From Paenibacillus plantiphilus (GTDB lineage: Bacteria > Bacillota > Bacilli > Paenibacillales > Paenibacillaceae), in NCBI RefSeq assembly GCF_927798095.1, contig NZ_CAKMMF010000017.1:61307-125306 (forward strand): 64,000 nt of DNA, written 5' to 3'. A program made the position numbers and the translations under genes. Below, in pieces: positions 16,418-25,053 of the stretch. The notes under the pieces were generated by a model. That model did no database searches. It saw only the letters and a program-made list of their open reading frames with translations, and was not told the DNA's origin. Positions within the stretch are counted from its first letter, which is position 1. Every line of letters starts with the position of its first letter.

Positions 16418-17503
16418 TCATTTCGTTCGAGAACGTATTGTCGATACAACACCGTCTTCAAAGTAGATATATCCTCGATTATCGTAAGCCCATTGCTCCC
16501 TTGTTCCATATTTGCTCTCCGTTGTATGAATACGATCAGGAGCGCCCCATGTGGAGTTCTCAACTTCTTGGGCTGTCATGCCGATTTGAGGATCATCTTT
16601 CTTAATGATCTCCATATTGCGGAAGCGATTCTCTTGTTCCCTGATTTTATTCACATCGGAACGATATTTCTTTTGAATGCTTTTAATTTCGGCAGCAAAT
16701 GGCCCGTCATAATTTGCTTCAATTCGTGCAATTGATAGTATTATTGCTTCTTCCGACTGCTCCTCTTCAAAATATTTTGCCGCTGCATAGTTTTGAAGGG
16801 CGTTGTAGGTTGGGTTTGTAATGTCCTTGGAAGCCCCGATAATTATGGTGTCTTCCCTCACTTTTATATACTTTTTATCTTTTATCGTTTGAACAATATA
16901 GTCTATAGCCTTTTGACGCAATTCGTTTATTTCTTTGGAAAATACTCCTTTGTAATCCTCGGGGATATTTACAAACAGCGCTTTATTAATTTTTATGCGG
17001 TTTGCATAATCAGGCTTATACCCTGCTATTTCGAGATATTGCGAGATGATAGGATATGCGGCATCCTCGAAAATGGAGGAATTGATGACGTTTTTTGCTT
17101 CCAGAAATTTGCGTTCTTTAACGTAGGCGGCAATCTGCTGCAGCTCCAGCTCGCCGATCGTCGCTTGCAAATCTATGTAGAGCTGGCTAATTAAATCCTG
17201 ATACGTGCCTTCATAATTACTTGGCAGTGCCTTGAATAACGTCAATGTCGGAGCATAATTGGCATAGTTGGCGGAAGCTGCTGCTTCGAACGCCAGCTTT
17301 GTATCCACATATATTTTCAATATGCGGGATTCTTTATAATCATCCGGCAGCTCAATTAATTTCGGTTGTGCCTGCTTCAATTGCCCTTGATCGATCAACT
17401 GCATAATGTGGAAATAATTCTGATCTCGATTGTCTGTTTCGTCCGTTTGGGAGCAGCTCGTAAGAAGTGAAGCAGCCAAAGCAACAGCTATGATGAGTTT
17501 CAT
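16418..17503 (-). CDS. Lipoprotein with C-terminal BamE/SmpA-like motif
   Basis: A 361-residue protein with a lipoprotein signal peptide: MKLIIAVALAASLLTSC, lipobox LTSC, so the Cys at about 17 would be lipidated and the protein held outside on the membrane. The body is helical and repeat-like (several blocks resembling QLIDQGQLKQAQPKLIELP), suggesting TPR-type repeats. The end (IGMTAQEVENSTWGAPDRI, then REQWAYDNRGYIYFEDG) resembles the BamE/SmpA fold used for protein contacts. The start at 17503 is chosen over upstream ATGs because the signal peptide begins there and AAAGGA lies about 9 nt before it. Function is unknown. It is divergent from the sigma-factor gene. Confidence 0.75.
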   Translation of the reverse strand: MKLIIAVALAASLLTSCSQTDETDNRDQNYFHIMQLIDQGQLKQAQPKLIELPDDYKESRILKIYVDTKLAFEAAASANYANYAPTLTLFKALPSNYEGTYQDLISQLYIDLQATIGELELQQIAAYVKERKFLEAKNVINSSIFEDAAYPIISQYLEIAGYKPDYANRIKINKALFVNIPEDYKGVFSKEINELRQKAIDYIVQTIKDKKYIKVREDTIIIGASKDITNPTYNALQNYAAAKYFEEEQSEEAIILSIARIEANYDGPFAAEIKSIQKKYRSDVNKIREQENRFRNMEIIKKDDPQIGMTAQEVENSTWGAPDRIHTTESKYGTREQWAYDNRGYIYFEDGVVSTIRSRTK

Positions 17504-17696
17504 ATAAAAAATCCTTTCATGCTGCATAGTTTCGAAATTATAATGATTTTTTAATTTTATCATCCTTTAACGAAATATTACAATATAATGTAAAATACCA
17601 CGTGTGAAGGAATGGAGCGCAGCAAAGCGTATCCTTTGCATCGTATGATTCGTTTACTATATGCAGCAAGCAGGCTGCAGCTTGGAGGTGGACGCT

Positions 17697-18407
17697 TTGA
17701 TAAGCAATGGTGAAGGCACAGAGATGATTAGAGCGGCTCTGTATAAATTTTGCCTCACGCTGACGGAATCAATCTGGGATGCTGAGGACCTTGTACAGGA
17801 GGCTTTTTTGCGGGCATTACCCGTAATCAGTGGTAGCTGTCCCCATCCGAATCCAACAGCTTATGTGCTTCGCATCGCCAAAAATTTATGGGTGGATGGC
17901 ATTCGGCACAGCCGTATGAAGGAGCGGGTGACGGTCAAGCTTGTCGATGAAACGGTTTCAATTGACAACTATGACCGATTTGAACTGGAGGAAGCGCTCT
18001 GTCTCATTACGAAGCAGCTGTCGCCGCTGCAGCGAACGGTATTTTTACTGCGGGATGTGTGCTGCTATAGAGGCTCTGAGGTCGCAGAATGGCTGCAAAC
18101 TACGGAGGGTGCGGTCAAAGCGGCACTTAACCGAGCAAGAGCGGCGCTGGATGCCTGCAAAGGTAATCAATTGCATAAAGGGGACGAAGATAGGGCGGAG
18201 CTGGATGCCAGCCTGTTCCATGCCTATCTCAGCGCTTTGCGGCAGCATGACCCTCTGGCAATCATAAAGCTGGCGATGGCTCAGAATGATAGCGTGACCA
18301 CGGTCCAGGCAATCGGTAGAAGCGAGGGGCAATCATCCTCCGGTCGCAGCAGGCAGCAGGTAACGGAAGCCTTCTGCCACCATACAGTGATGCTGTTTGC
18401 ATCGTAA
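17697..18407 (+). CDS. ECF-like sigma-70 family sigma factor
   Basis: A 236-residue sigma factor with region 2 at about 15-80 ([33 protein letters not shown]). Region 4 lies at about 115-165 ([41 protein letters not shown]). About 65 further residues begin like the SnoaL-type tail of some ECF groups ([20 protein letters not shown]) but are too short for a full domain. TTG 17697 is 6 nt after GGAGGTG (17684-17690); an ATG at 17661 would lie before this site. No anti-sigma gene is adjacent. A ClpP gene starts 20 nt after the stop, so the two are likely co-transcribed. Confidence 0.85.
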   Translation: MISNGEGTEMIRAALYKFCLTLTESIWDAEDLVQEAFLRALPVISGSCPHPNPTAYVLRIAKNLWVDGIRHSRMKERVTVKLVDETVSIDNYDRFELEEALCLITKQLSPLQRTVFLLRDVCCYRGSEVAEWLQTTEGAVKAALNRARAALDACKGNQLHKGDEDRAELDASLFHAYLSALRQHDPLAIIKLAMAQNDSVTTVQAIGRSEGQSSSGRSRQQVTEAFCHHTVMLFAS

Positions 18408-18427
18408 TGAGAAAGGTGGACTACAAA

Positions 18428-19006
18428 ATGAATTTGACTCCTTATGTCATCGAAACGACGAATCGCGGCGAACGAAGCTATGATATTTACTCCAGGCTTC
18501 TCAAGGACCGCATCATTATGGTGAACGGTGAAATTGAAGATAACATGGCGAATTCGATTGTTGCGCAATTGCTCTTCCTGGAAGCGGATCAGTCGGAGAA
18601 GGACATTCAACTCTATATCAATAGTCCGGGCGGCTCGGTTACTGCAGGGTTCGCGATTTATGATACGATGCAGTTCATACGCTCTGACGTGTCAACGATC
18701 TGTATGGGCCTAGCCGCCAGCTTCGGGGCCATTCTGCTTGCAGGAGGGACGAAGGGGAAGAGATTCGCGCTGCCAAGCAGCGAGGTGATGATTCATCAGC
18801 CGCTGGGCGGAGCGCGGGGGCAAGCTGCCGATATTCAAATCCACGCCAACTGGATATTGAAGACAAGGGAGAAGATTAATCGGCTGCTCGCGCATCATAC
18901 CGGCCAAACGGAGGATCGTATTGAAAAGGATTCGGATCGTGATCGGTTCATGAGTGCTCAAGATGCGGTGGATTACGGGCTTGTGGACAAAATTATTACT
19001 CGTTAA
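18428..19006 (+). CDS. clpP: ATP-dependent Clp protease proteolytic subunit (ClpP paralogue)
   Basis: ClpP forms the tetradecameric serine protease chamber used with Clp ATPases. The 192-residue protein has the full triad: Ser98 in GLAASFGA, His in MIHQPLGGA, and Asp in [12 protein letters not shown] 18428 follows AAAGGTGG by about 8 nt; an ATG at 18407 overlaps the sigma stop and precedes that site. Main clpP genes in Bacillota are usually elsewhere, so this is probably a second copy. Its tight coupling to a sigma factor hints at regulated proteolysis in that regulon, which is inference. Confidence 0.88.
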   Translation: MNLTPYVIETTNRGERSYDIYSRLLKDRIIMVNGEIEDNMANSIVAQLLFLEADQSEKDIQLYINSPGGSVTAGFAIYDTMQFIRSDVSTICMGLAASFGAILLAGGTKGKRFALPSSEVMIHQPLGGARGQAADIQIHANWILKTREKINRLLAHHTGQTEDRIEKDSDRDRFMSAQDAVDYGLVDKIITR

Positions 19007-19039
19007 TTAGCGGGATTCGCAGATATTCGGATATATGAG

Positions 19040-19094
19040 AAGAGGCCGTCCCAGTAGTAGTTTCAACCAACTACAGAGGGAAAGCCTCTTTTTC
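19040..19094 (+). terminator. Terminator after clpP
   Basis: AAGAGGC (19040-19046) pairs with GCCTCTT (19084-19090), followed by T-rich sequence; a GTAGTTT/AACTAC pairing sits inside. Confidence 0.7.
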
Positions 19095-19160
19095 TTATGA
19101 AGCTGAATCGGGTCACTTTCATGCAGCGCTAAACGGCCTGGGATTGTGCGCGATGTCCGC

Positions 19161-19351
19161 ATTAAGACGTTTTTTTCTGCTTAACGCTGGCGAGATGTTC
19201 ATTTGGAGTGCTGTAAGCAGATTTTTTCGGTTTAAAGTGGCAGAGAAAACGACCGGAGAGCCTTATCCGCTGCTATAACACGATTTTTCCTGCTTACAAC
19301 GTCCTTCGTGCTGCCATTTCTTGCGTTAACACGATTTTTCCTGCTTACAGC
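19161..19351. repeat. Four-unit spaced repeat, element X
   Basis: Four 27-bp units start at 19161, 19212, 19274 and 19325, giving start-to-start distances of 51, 62 and 51 bp. The shared pattern is roughly TNTAAS, three bases, ATTTTTC, then CTGCTTACAGC, weakly palindromic (TAAG ... CTTA). Units 3 and 4 are nearly identical; the spacers are unrelated. A second element with the same spacing lies at 39431. Nothing else is recognisable in the 505-bp gap 19007-19511 apart from the terminator. Confidence 0.8.
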
Positions 19352-19511
19352 GTAGCAGTAGAAGTAATAGGCTGTGCCTGTGTTGTATTGGGGACAGCTG
19401 TCGATTTTCGTGCTTGTGCCGTCGCAAGCATCCCCTTGCAGCAATCGGCTGTTGAGACAGCCTCTTCTTGTGTTCCTCCAGCTGAACGGAACTAACAAGC
19501 TATATGCTGGA

Positions 19512-19808
19512 CTATTGGGCGCCGGGACGAGGCGGGCGCGGCTTCTTCTCGCGGAAGCGTGACGACAGATAATTGCGCTTGCGATCCCGGAAGAAGGTCC
19601 AGCCGCCGATAAAACCGACACCGATCAGAAATAAGACTAGACCGCCTATCATCATTCCCCATTCGAATTGAGGCTTGATCAACTCGTCTCCGTGTGCAGC
19701 ATAGTAATGGAAGACGGCATCCTTCATTAGAAGAAATCCATAGGTAGCCCCAAGGCCAGGTATGACAAGAAGTAGAATAGCAATGAAGCGTGCGATGATT
19801 TGTTTCAT
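19512..19808 (-). CDS. yqzF: DUF2627 membrane protein, YqzF-like
   Basis: A 98-residue protein with two membrane segments (IARFIAILLLVIPGLGATYG and GGLVLFLIGVGFIGGWTFF), a short extracytoplasmic loop and a basic C-terminal tail (RDRKRNYLSSRFREKKPRP). The pattern matches the DUF2627/YqzF family. In B. subtilis yqzF also lies between spo0A and the bkd cluster, which supports orthology. It is divergent from lpd. Function is unknown. Confidence 0.85.
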   Translation of the reverse strand: MKQIIARFIAILLLVIPGLGATYGFLLMKDAVFHYYAAHGDELIKPQFEWGMMIGGLVLFLIGVGFIGGWTFFRDRKRNYLSSRFREKKPRPPRPGAQ

Positions 19809-20015
19809 GTTGGCAGATCCTCCTGTGTGGCAAGAACAGATACTTATTTATCATACCTTTTTGTCATTGCGCTGTCTAATTGCTTGGAGGAGATGTTTAT
19901 CCAGACGACGAAAAAATGTACAATAGAAAGGAGATGTATTCAAATCTGTCAAGCAGAGGCTTCATAGCCTAATCATGAAGCCTGTCATACTATCTGTTGT
20001 GAGAGGGGAAAATCA

Positions 20016-21443
20016 ATGACGATTCAATGCGACATTGCCATAATTGGCGGAGGCATTGCAGGATATACGGCTGCAATAAGAGCGGCGCAAGCAGGGAAGA
20101 AGGTCATTATCGTAGAGAAGGAGAAGCTTGGGGGCACTTGTTTGCATAAAGGCTGCATTCCCAGCAAAGCGCTCCTGCGCAGTGCTGAAGTCTATTCAAC
20201 GATGCTTAAAGCAAATACATACGGTATTAAAGTAGCAGAGGGTGCGGTCACGCTTGATTTCGAAGGGGTGCAGCAGCGCAAGGAGGGGACGGTTGAGCAG
20301 CTGCACAAGGGGCTTCAACATCTGATGCGCAAGCATGACATTACGATTATGAATGGAAGCGGGCGAGTTATCGGACCTTCCATCTTCTCACCGCGCAGCG
20401 GCAGTGTTGCCGTTGAGCTTGCGGATGGCGAGATGGAGACGATTGTTCCAACCAATCTATTAATCGCAACAGGGTCGCGTCCACGCACACTGCCAGGTCT
20501 TGAGCCTGACGGACAGCATATTATGACAAGCGACGAGGCTCTTGTCATGGAGCAGCTGCCCCAATCGATTCTGATCGTCGGCGGCGGCGTTATCGGCGTG
20601 GAGTGGGCGTCGATGCTGGTCGACTTCGGTGTGGAGGTTACACTTGTCGAGACAGCAGCCAGACTGCTTCCCGGCGAAGATGCTGATGCATCACTTGAGC
20701 TTGCGAAGCAGCTGCGCCGTAGAGGCGTTCGCATTCTCACAGGCATTGAATTAATGACGGACACGTACCAATCAGAGGATGGACGAGTCTCTATTGAAGC
20801 GAAGACAGAGGAAGGCGTCGTCAAGCTTGATGCCGAGCGGATGCTCATTTCTGTCGGCCGTCAGGCAAATGTTGAGGGCATCGGTCTGGAGAATACAGAT
20901 ATTCGTGTCGAGAACAATGCCATCCGAGTAAATGCTTTCTTCCAAACGACTGAGCCTCATATTTATGCCGTGGGCGATGTGAACGGCGGACTGCAGCTGG
21001 CGCATGCGGCTGCACATGAGGGCATCATTGCTATTGATCATTTGCTGGGCGGCAAAGAGCAAGCGCCGAGCCCGACGAGAATTCCGCACTGCATCTATTC
21101 GCGCCCTGAAATTGCTTCAATCGGATTGACGGAAGATGAAGCCCGCAGAGGGGGGCATGATGTGAAGGTCGGGAAAATCCCCTTCCAAGCCATTGGAAAA
21201 GCGCTTGTCATTGGCGAAGCGGAAGGATTCGCCAAAGTTATTGCCGACAAGACGACGAATGATGTTCTTGGCGTCCATCTGATCGGGCCTCATGCGACTG
21301 ATCTGATATCGGAGGCTTCGCTTGCCATGCTGCTGGATGCCGCTCCATGGGAGGTCGGGCATGTTATTCATCCGCATCCGACACTCTCCGAAGTCATTGG
21401 CGAGGCCATGCTTGCGGTTGACGGCAAAGCGATTTCCTTTTAA
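20016..21443 (+). CDS. lpdV: Dihydrolipoamide dehydrogenase (E3)
   Basis: E3 re-oxidises the lipoyl groups of the 2-oxoacid dehydrogenase complex with FAD and NAD. The 475-residue protein has the FAD-binding N terminus (IIGGGIAGYTAAIRAAQAG) and the redox disulfide in GGTCLHKGCIPSK. The NAD-binding fold is VGGGVIGVEWASMLVDFG, and the C-terminal HPHPTLSE provides the active-site His. GAGAGGGG precedes ATG 20016. Its position directly before E1-alpha identifies it as the branched-chain complex E3, as in the B. subtilis bkd operon. Confidence 0.93.
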   Translation: MTIQCDIAIIGGGIAGYTAAIRAAQAGKKVIIVEKEKLGGTCLHKGCIPSKALLRSAEVYSTMLKANTYGIKVAEGAVTLDFEGVQQRKEGTVEQLHKGLQHLMRKHDITIMNGSGRVIGPSIFSPRSGSVAVELADGEMETIVPTNLLIATGSRPRTLPGLEPDGQHIMTSDEALVMEQLPQSILIVGGGVIGVEWASMLVDFGVEVTLVETAARLLPGEDADASLELAKQLRRRGVRILTGIELMTDTYQSEDGRVSIEAKTEEGVVKLDAERMLISVGRQANVEGIGLENTDIRVENNAIRVNAFFQTTEPHIYAVGDVNGGLQLAHAAAHEGIIAIDHLLGGKEQAPSPTRIPHCIYSRPEIASIGLTEDEARRGGHDVKVGKIPFQAIGKALVIGEAEGFAKVIADKTTNDVLGVHLIGPHATDLISEASLAMLLDAAPWEVGHVIHPHPTLSEVIGEAMLAVDGKAISF

Positions 21444-21565
21444 TTATAGACGGGTGCAGCATGGGTAATAGGCAACATTTCTTTTTGCCCCGAAGTCAGT
21501 TATAATAGGTGTAACCAAGTCTTAGTACCAGGTTATAATAGCAAGTATAAGGAGGGCATCCCTTC

Positions 21566-22597
21566 ATGAAGCAATCACAGTCGATTAAGAATGAAACCAA
21601 GCATGCAGAGCTTGGCCTTACAGATGAGCAAGCGATTGAAATGTATGTCACTATGATCACTTCACGGCGTTATGATGAGCGTTGTCTGCTGCTGCAGCGC
21701 GCTGGCAAAATTAATTTCCATGTATCCGGTATCGGCCAGGAGGCTGCTCAGGTTGGCGCGGCGTTCGCGCTTAATCGGGAGGTTGATTATTTCCTGCCGT
21801 ATTATCGCGACTATGCGCTCGTGCTGACGCTGGGCATGACGCTCAGGGAGCTGATGCTGTCCCTGTTCGCTAAGGCCGAGGACCCTAACAGCGGCGGTAG
21901 ACAGATGCCGGGTCACTTCGGGCACAAACGTCTGCGAATTGTTACGGGCTCCAGTCCGGTTACGACACAGGTCCCGCATGCGGTAGGTATTGCGCTGGCG
22001 GCGAAGATGAAGAAGAAGGAGCTTGTCACCTTCGTTACGTTCGGCGAGGGCTCCAGCAATCAGGGGGATTTTCACGAGGGCTGCAATTTTGCCGGCGTGC
22101 ATAAGCTTCCGGTAATTCTTATGTGCGAGAACAATCAGTATGCCATATCGGTTCCGATGCATAAGCAGCTTGGAGGGCGCATATGCGACCGTGCCGCCGG
22201 ATACGGGTTTCCCGGCGTTCGCGTGGATGGCAATGATCCGCTAGAGGTATTCAAGGTCGTGAAGGAAGCGCGCGCAAGAGCTATTGCCGGCGAAGGAGCA
22301 ACCTTGATCGAAGCAATGATGTACCGGATCTCGCCGCATTCCACCTCGGATAATGACCTCGCCTATCGGACTAAGGAAGAGGTAGACGAGCATCGCGGCA
22401 AGGACGGGGTTGTGAAATATAAGCAATATTTGATCGAGTGCGGAATTTGGGATGAGGAGAAGGATGCCGAGCTGATGGTGAAGATTCGTGCGATGCTGGA
22501 CGATGCTACTGAATACGGCGATAAAGCTCCTTTCCCTAAGCCAGAGGATATTCTTCTGCACGTCTATGATGGCGATCAAAGCCAAGGGGGACGTTAA
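21566..22597 (+). CDS. bkdAA: Branched-chain 2-oxoacid dehydrogenase E1 alpha subunit
   Basis: The alpha half of the TPP-dependent E1 that decarboxylates branched-chain 2-oxoacids, supplying acyl-CoA primers for iso and anteiso fatty acids. The 343-residue protein shows the TPP/Mg motif GEGSSNQGDFHEGCN ending in NN (ENNQYAIS), and the phosphorylation-loop region YRISPHSTSDN. AAGGAGG lies before ATG 21566. The 122-bp gap from lpd contains two TATAAT hexamers (21501 and 21534) without clear -35 elements, so an internal promoter is possible. E1-beta begins one base after its stop. Confidence 0.92.
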   Translation: MKQSQSIKNETKHAELGLTDEQAIEMYVTMITSRRYDERCLLLQRAGKINFHVSGIGQEAAQVGAAFALNREVDYFLPYYRDYALVLTLGMTLRELMLSLFAKAEDPNSGGRQMPGHFGHKRLRIVTGSSPVTTQVPHAVGIALAAKMKKKELVTFVTFGEGSSNQGDFHEGCNFAGVHKLPVILMCENNQYAISVPMHKQLGGRICDRAAGYGFPGVRVDGNDPLEVFKVVKEARARAIAGEGATLIEAMMYRISPHSTSDNDLAYRTKEEVDEHRGKDGVVKYKQYLIECGIWDEEKDAELMVKIRAMLDDATEYGDKAPFPKPEDILLHVYDGDQSQGGR

Positions 22598-22598
22598 G

Positions 22599-23582
22599 AT
22601 GCCGGTGATGGAATATATTGATGCGATCCGCCTTGCGATGAAAGAAGAGATGGAGCGCGATGAGGATGTGTTCGTGCTGGGTGAGGACGTCGGCTATAAA
22701 GGCGGTGTATTCTCAACGACGAAGGGGCTCCTGGAACAATTTGGGGAAGACCGGGTCATGGATACGCCACTCGCTGAGTCGGCGATCGCTGGTGTAGCTA
22801 TCGGCGCGGCCATGTACGGGATGAAGCCTATCGCAGAAATGCAGTATTCGGATTTTATGTTTCCGGCTACGAATCAGATCATAAGCGAAGCGGCGAAGAT
22901 CCGTTACCGTTCCAATAATGATTGGTCCTGTCCGATCGTCATACGCGCGCCAATCGGCGGAGGCGTATTCGGCGGACTGTATCATTCGCAATGTCCAGAA
23001 TCCGTTTTCTTCGGCACGCCAGGCTTGAAGATTGTGGCTCCCTTCCGCGCTTATGATGCCAAAGGCCTTCTGAAGGCTGCCGTGCGCGATCCTGATCCGG
23101 TCTTGTTCTTCGAGAATAAAAAGTGCTATAAGCTTATTGTTGGAGATGTGCCGGAGGATGACTACACAGTGCCGATCGGCGAAGCCAATGTGCTGCGCGA
23201 AGGCGATGATATAACGGTTATCAGCTATAGCCTGCCGCTGCATTTTATTTTGGAGGCGGCAGAAGAGCTGGAGGAAGAGGGCATAACCTCGCATGTTCTG
23301 GATTTGCGAACGCTGCAGCCGCTTGATAAAGAGAGCATACTTGCCGCAGCGCGTCGGACTGGCAAAGTACTCATTATACATGAAGATAATAAATTCGGCG
23401 GTATCGGCGGCGAGGTGTCTGCTATTATCGCGGAAGAGATGCTGTTCGAGCTGGATGCGCCAATTATGCGCTTGTGCGGACCGGATGTTCCGGCTATGCC
23501 GATCAATCCGCCGGGCGAGAAATTTTTTATGCTGAATAAGGATAAGGTTAAGGAAGCGATGAGGCAGTTGGCATTGTATTAG
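22599..23582 (+). CDS. bkdAB: Branched-chain 2-oxoacid dehydrogenase E1 beta subunit
   Basis: The beta half of E1, 327 residues. ATG 22599 follows AAGGGGG at about 22584-22590; the open frame extends upstream into bkdAA but that part is a shadow. Visible are the N-terminal pyrimidine-binding region (FVLGEDVGYKGGVF, TPLAESAIAGVAIGAA) and the PIGGGVFGGLYHSQ loop. The transketolase C-terminal domain has LIIHEDNKFGGIGGEV. It pairs with bkdAA as an alpha2-beta2 tetramer. Confidence 0.92.
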   Translation: MPVMEYIDAIRLAMKEEMERDEDVFVLGEDVGYKGGVFSTTKGLLEQFGEDRVMDTPLAESAIAGVAIGAAMYGMKPIAEMQYSDFMFPATNQIISEAAKIRYRSNNDWSCPIVIRAPIGGGVFGGLYHSQCPESVFFGTPGLKIVAPFRAYDAKGLLKAAVRDPDPVLFFENKKCYKLIVGDVPEDDYTVPIGEANVLREGDDITVISYSLPLHFILEAAEELEEEGITSHVLDLRTLQPLDKESILAAARRTGKVLIIHEDNKFGGIGGEVSAIIAEEMLFELDAPIMRLCGPDVPAMPINPPGEKFFMLNKDKVKEAMRQLALY

Positions 23583-23698
23583 AATAAATGCTGCATGAAG
23601 TGTTCTTAGCATGGCTGGATGGAGGCTGCCGAAGCTGATATCTACAGCCAAGGAAGCTTGAACAGTGTAGCTTAGAAGACTTTTAGGAGTTGAATGGG

Positions 23699-25036
23699 AT
23701 GAAGACGACCTTGACCGAAATCGTCATGCCGCAGCTTGCGGAGTCACTCGTATCTGCGACAATTGACAAATGGCTGAAGAAGCCCGGTGATACAATTGAT
23801 ATGTATGAGCCGATATGTGAAGTACTGACCGATAAAGTAAATGCCGAGCTGCCGTCAACAATTCGCGGAACATTAAGGAAGATATTGGTAGGCGAAGGTG
23901 AAAATGTGCCGGTAGGCACACCGATATGCATCATAGAATCAGAAGTGCTCGGCAGTAGCGAGAGCGGGGATTCAGGTGATGCGGGAACGGGAACCGCTCG
24001 CTTTGCAGCAGAGACTTCGGTCGCTAATGGGCAAGGCTCTGTTCAAGAAGAAGAAGGCGACACCAGCATGCGTCATCGCTATTCACCTGCTGTTCAGCAG
24101 CTGGCTGCCCAGCATGGCATCGTTCTTGCATCGGTTAAGGGTACAGGTCTTGGCGGCCGTATTACGCGCAAGGATGTTTTGGCGTATGCAGCCTCAGGCA
24201 ATACGGGAACGCCTGCTGGCGCTGCTCCGGCGCAGTCGATCAATATGGACACGAAAGAGACTGTTCGTACGTCCGGTCTTCATCTGACGGAATCACCGCC
24301 GTTTCCTGCTATTGAAGTAGAGAATCTGCAGCAGGGACGAAGTGAATACATGATCGACGTGACGCCGCTTCGCAATACGATAGCCCGAAATATGCGGCAG
24401 AGCGTTACTGAAATTCCACATGCATGGACAACGATCGAGGTTGATGTTACGAATCTCGTCGTGCTGAGGAACAAGCTTAAGGACGAGTTCATGAAACGCG
24501 AAGGCGTTAACCTGACTTATTTGGCTTTCCTGCTCAAGGCGGTTGTGAATGCGATTAAGGATTACCCGATCATGAATTCGGTTTGGGCAGTGGATAAAAT
24601 CATTGTGAAGCGGGATATTAATCTTTCGCTGGCGGTCGGTACGGAGGAAGGTGTCTGGACGCCTGTTATCAAGCATGCGGATCAGAAAAATATTGCCGGT
24701 CTGGCACGCGAGGTTGACGAGCTGGCTCGGAAGACGCGCGAAGGCAAGCTCACCATGTCCGATATGCAGGGTGGAACATTCACCATTAACAATACGGGCT
24801 CATTCGGCTCCATTCTCTCCTATCCGATCATCAATTACCCGCAAGCGGCGATTCTGACCTTCGAGTCTATCGTGAAGCGTCCTGTCGTCATTAATGATAT
24901 GATAGCTGTACGTTCCATGGCCAACCTCTGTCTGTCGCTGGATCACCGGATTCTCGACGGCGTCATATGCGGACGGTTCCTGCAGCGTGTGAAGGATAAT
25001 CTGGAAGGTTTCGATTTGGACACTAAACTGTACTGA
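23699..25036 (+). CDS. bkdB: Branched-chain 2-oxoacid dehydrogenase E2 (dihydrolipoyl acyltransferase)
   Basis: The core acyltransferase of the complex, 445 residues. It has one lipoyl domain (1-78, lipoylated Lys in EVLTDKVNAELPS) and a Pro/Ala/Ser-rich linker. A peripheral-subunit-binding domain follows (about 125-165, SPAVQQLAAQHGI with GGRITRKDVLAY). The catalytic domain ends in DHRILDG, which carries the active-site His and Asp. ATG 23699 is 9 nt after AGGAG (23685-23689); TTG 23690 directly follows that site and is less likely. The downstream lipB gene makes the octanoyl group this domain needs. Confidence 0.93.
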   Translation: MKTTLTEIVMPQLAESLVSATIDKWLKKPGDTIDMYEPICEVLTDKVNAELPSTIRGTLRKILVGEGENVPVGTPICIIESEVLGSSESGDSGDAGTGTARFAAETSVANGQGSVQEEEGDTSMRHRYSPAVQQLAAQHGIVLASVKGTGLGGRITRKDVLAYAASGNTGTPAGAAPAQSINMDTKETVRTSGLHLTESPPFPAIEVENLQQGRSEYMIDVTPLRNTIARNMRQSVTEIPHAWTTIEVDVTNLVVLRNKLKDEFMKREGVNLTYLAFLLKAVVNAIKDYPIMNSVWAVDKIIVKRDINLSLAVGTEEGVWTPVIKHADQKNIAGLAREVDELARKTREGKLTMSDMQGGTFTINNTGSFGSILSYPIINYPQAAILTFESIVKRPVVINDMIAVRSMANLCLSLDHRILDGVICGRFLQRVKDNLEGFDLDTKLY

Positions 25037-25053
25037 AACGAGGCTAGAGAGCG

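Noticed and set aside
19161..19351. Regularly spaced repeats considered as CRISPR
   Set aside because: Units are degenerate, distances alternate 51/62/51 instead of being constant, and spacers are not uniform in length.
21521..21535. CTTAGTACCAGGT shared with 63751-63763
   Set aside because: A 13-base match between two places in 64 kb is expected by chance and the flanks are unrelated.
22713..23651. 312-residue minus-strand frame over bkdAB
   Set aside because: Shadow of the E1-beta gene; Cys/His/Arg-rich composition typical of antisense reading.
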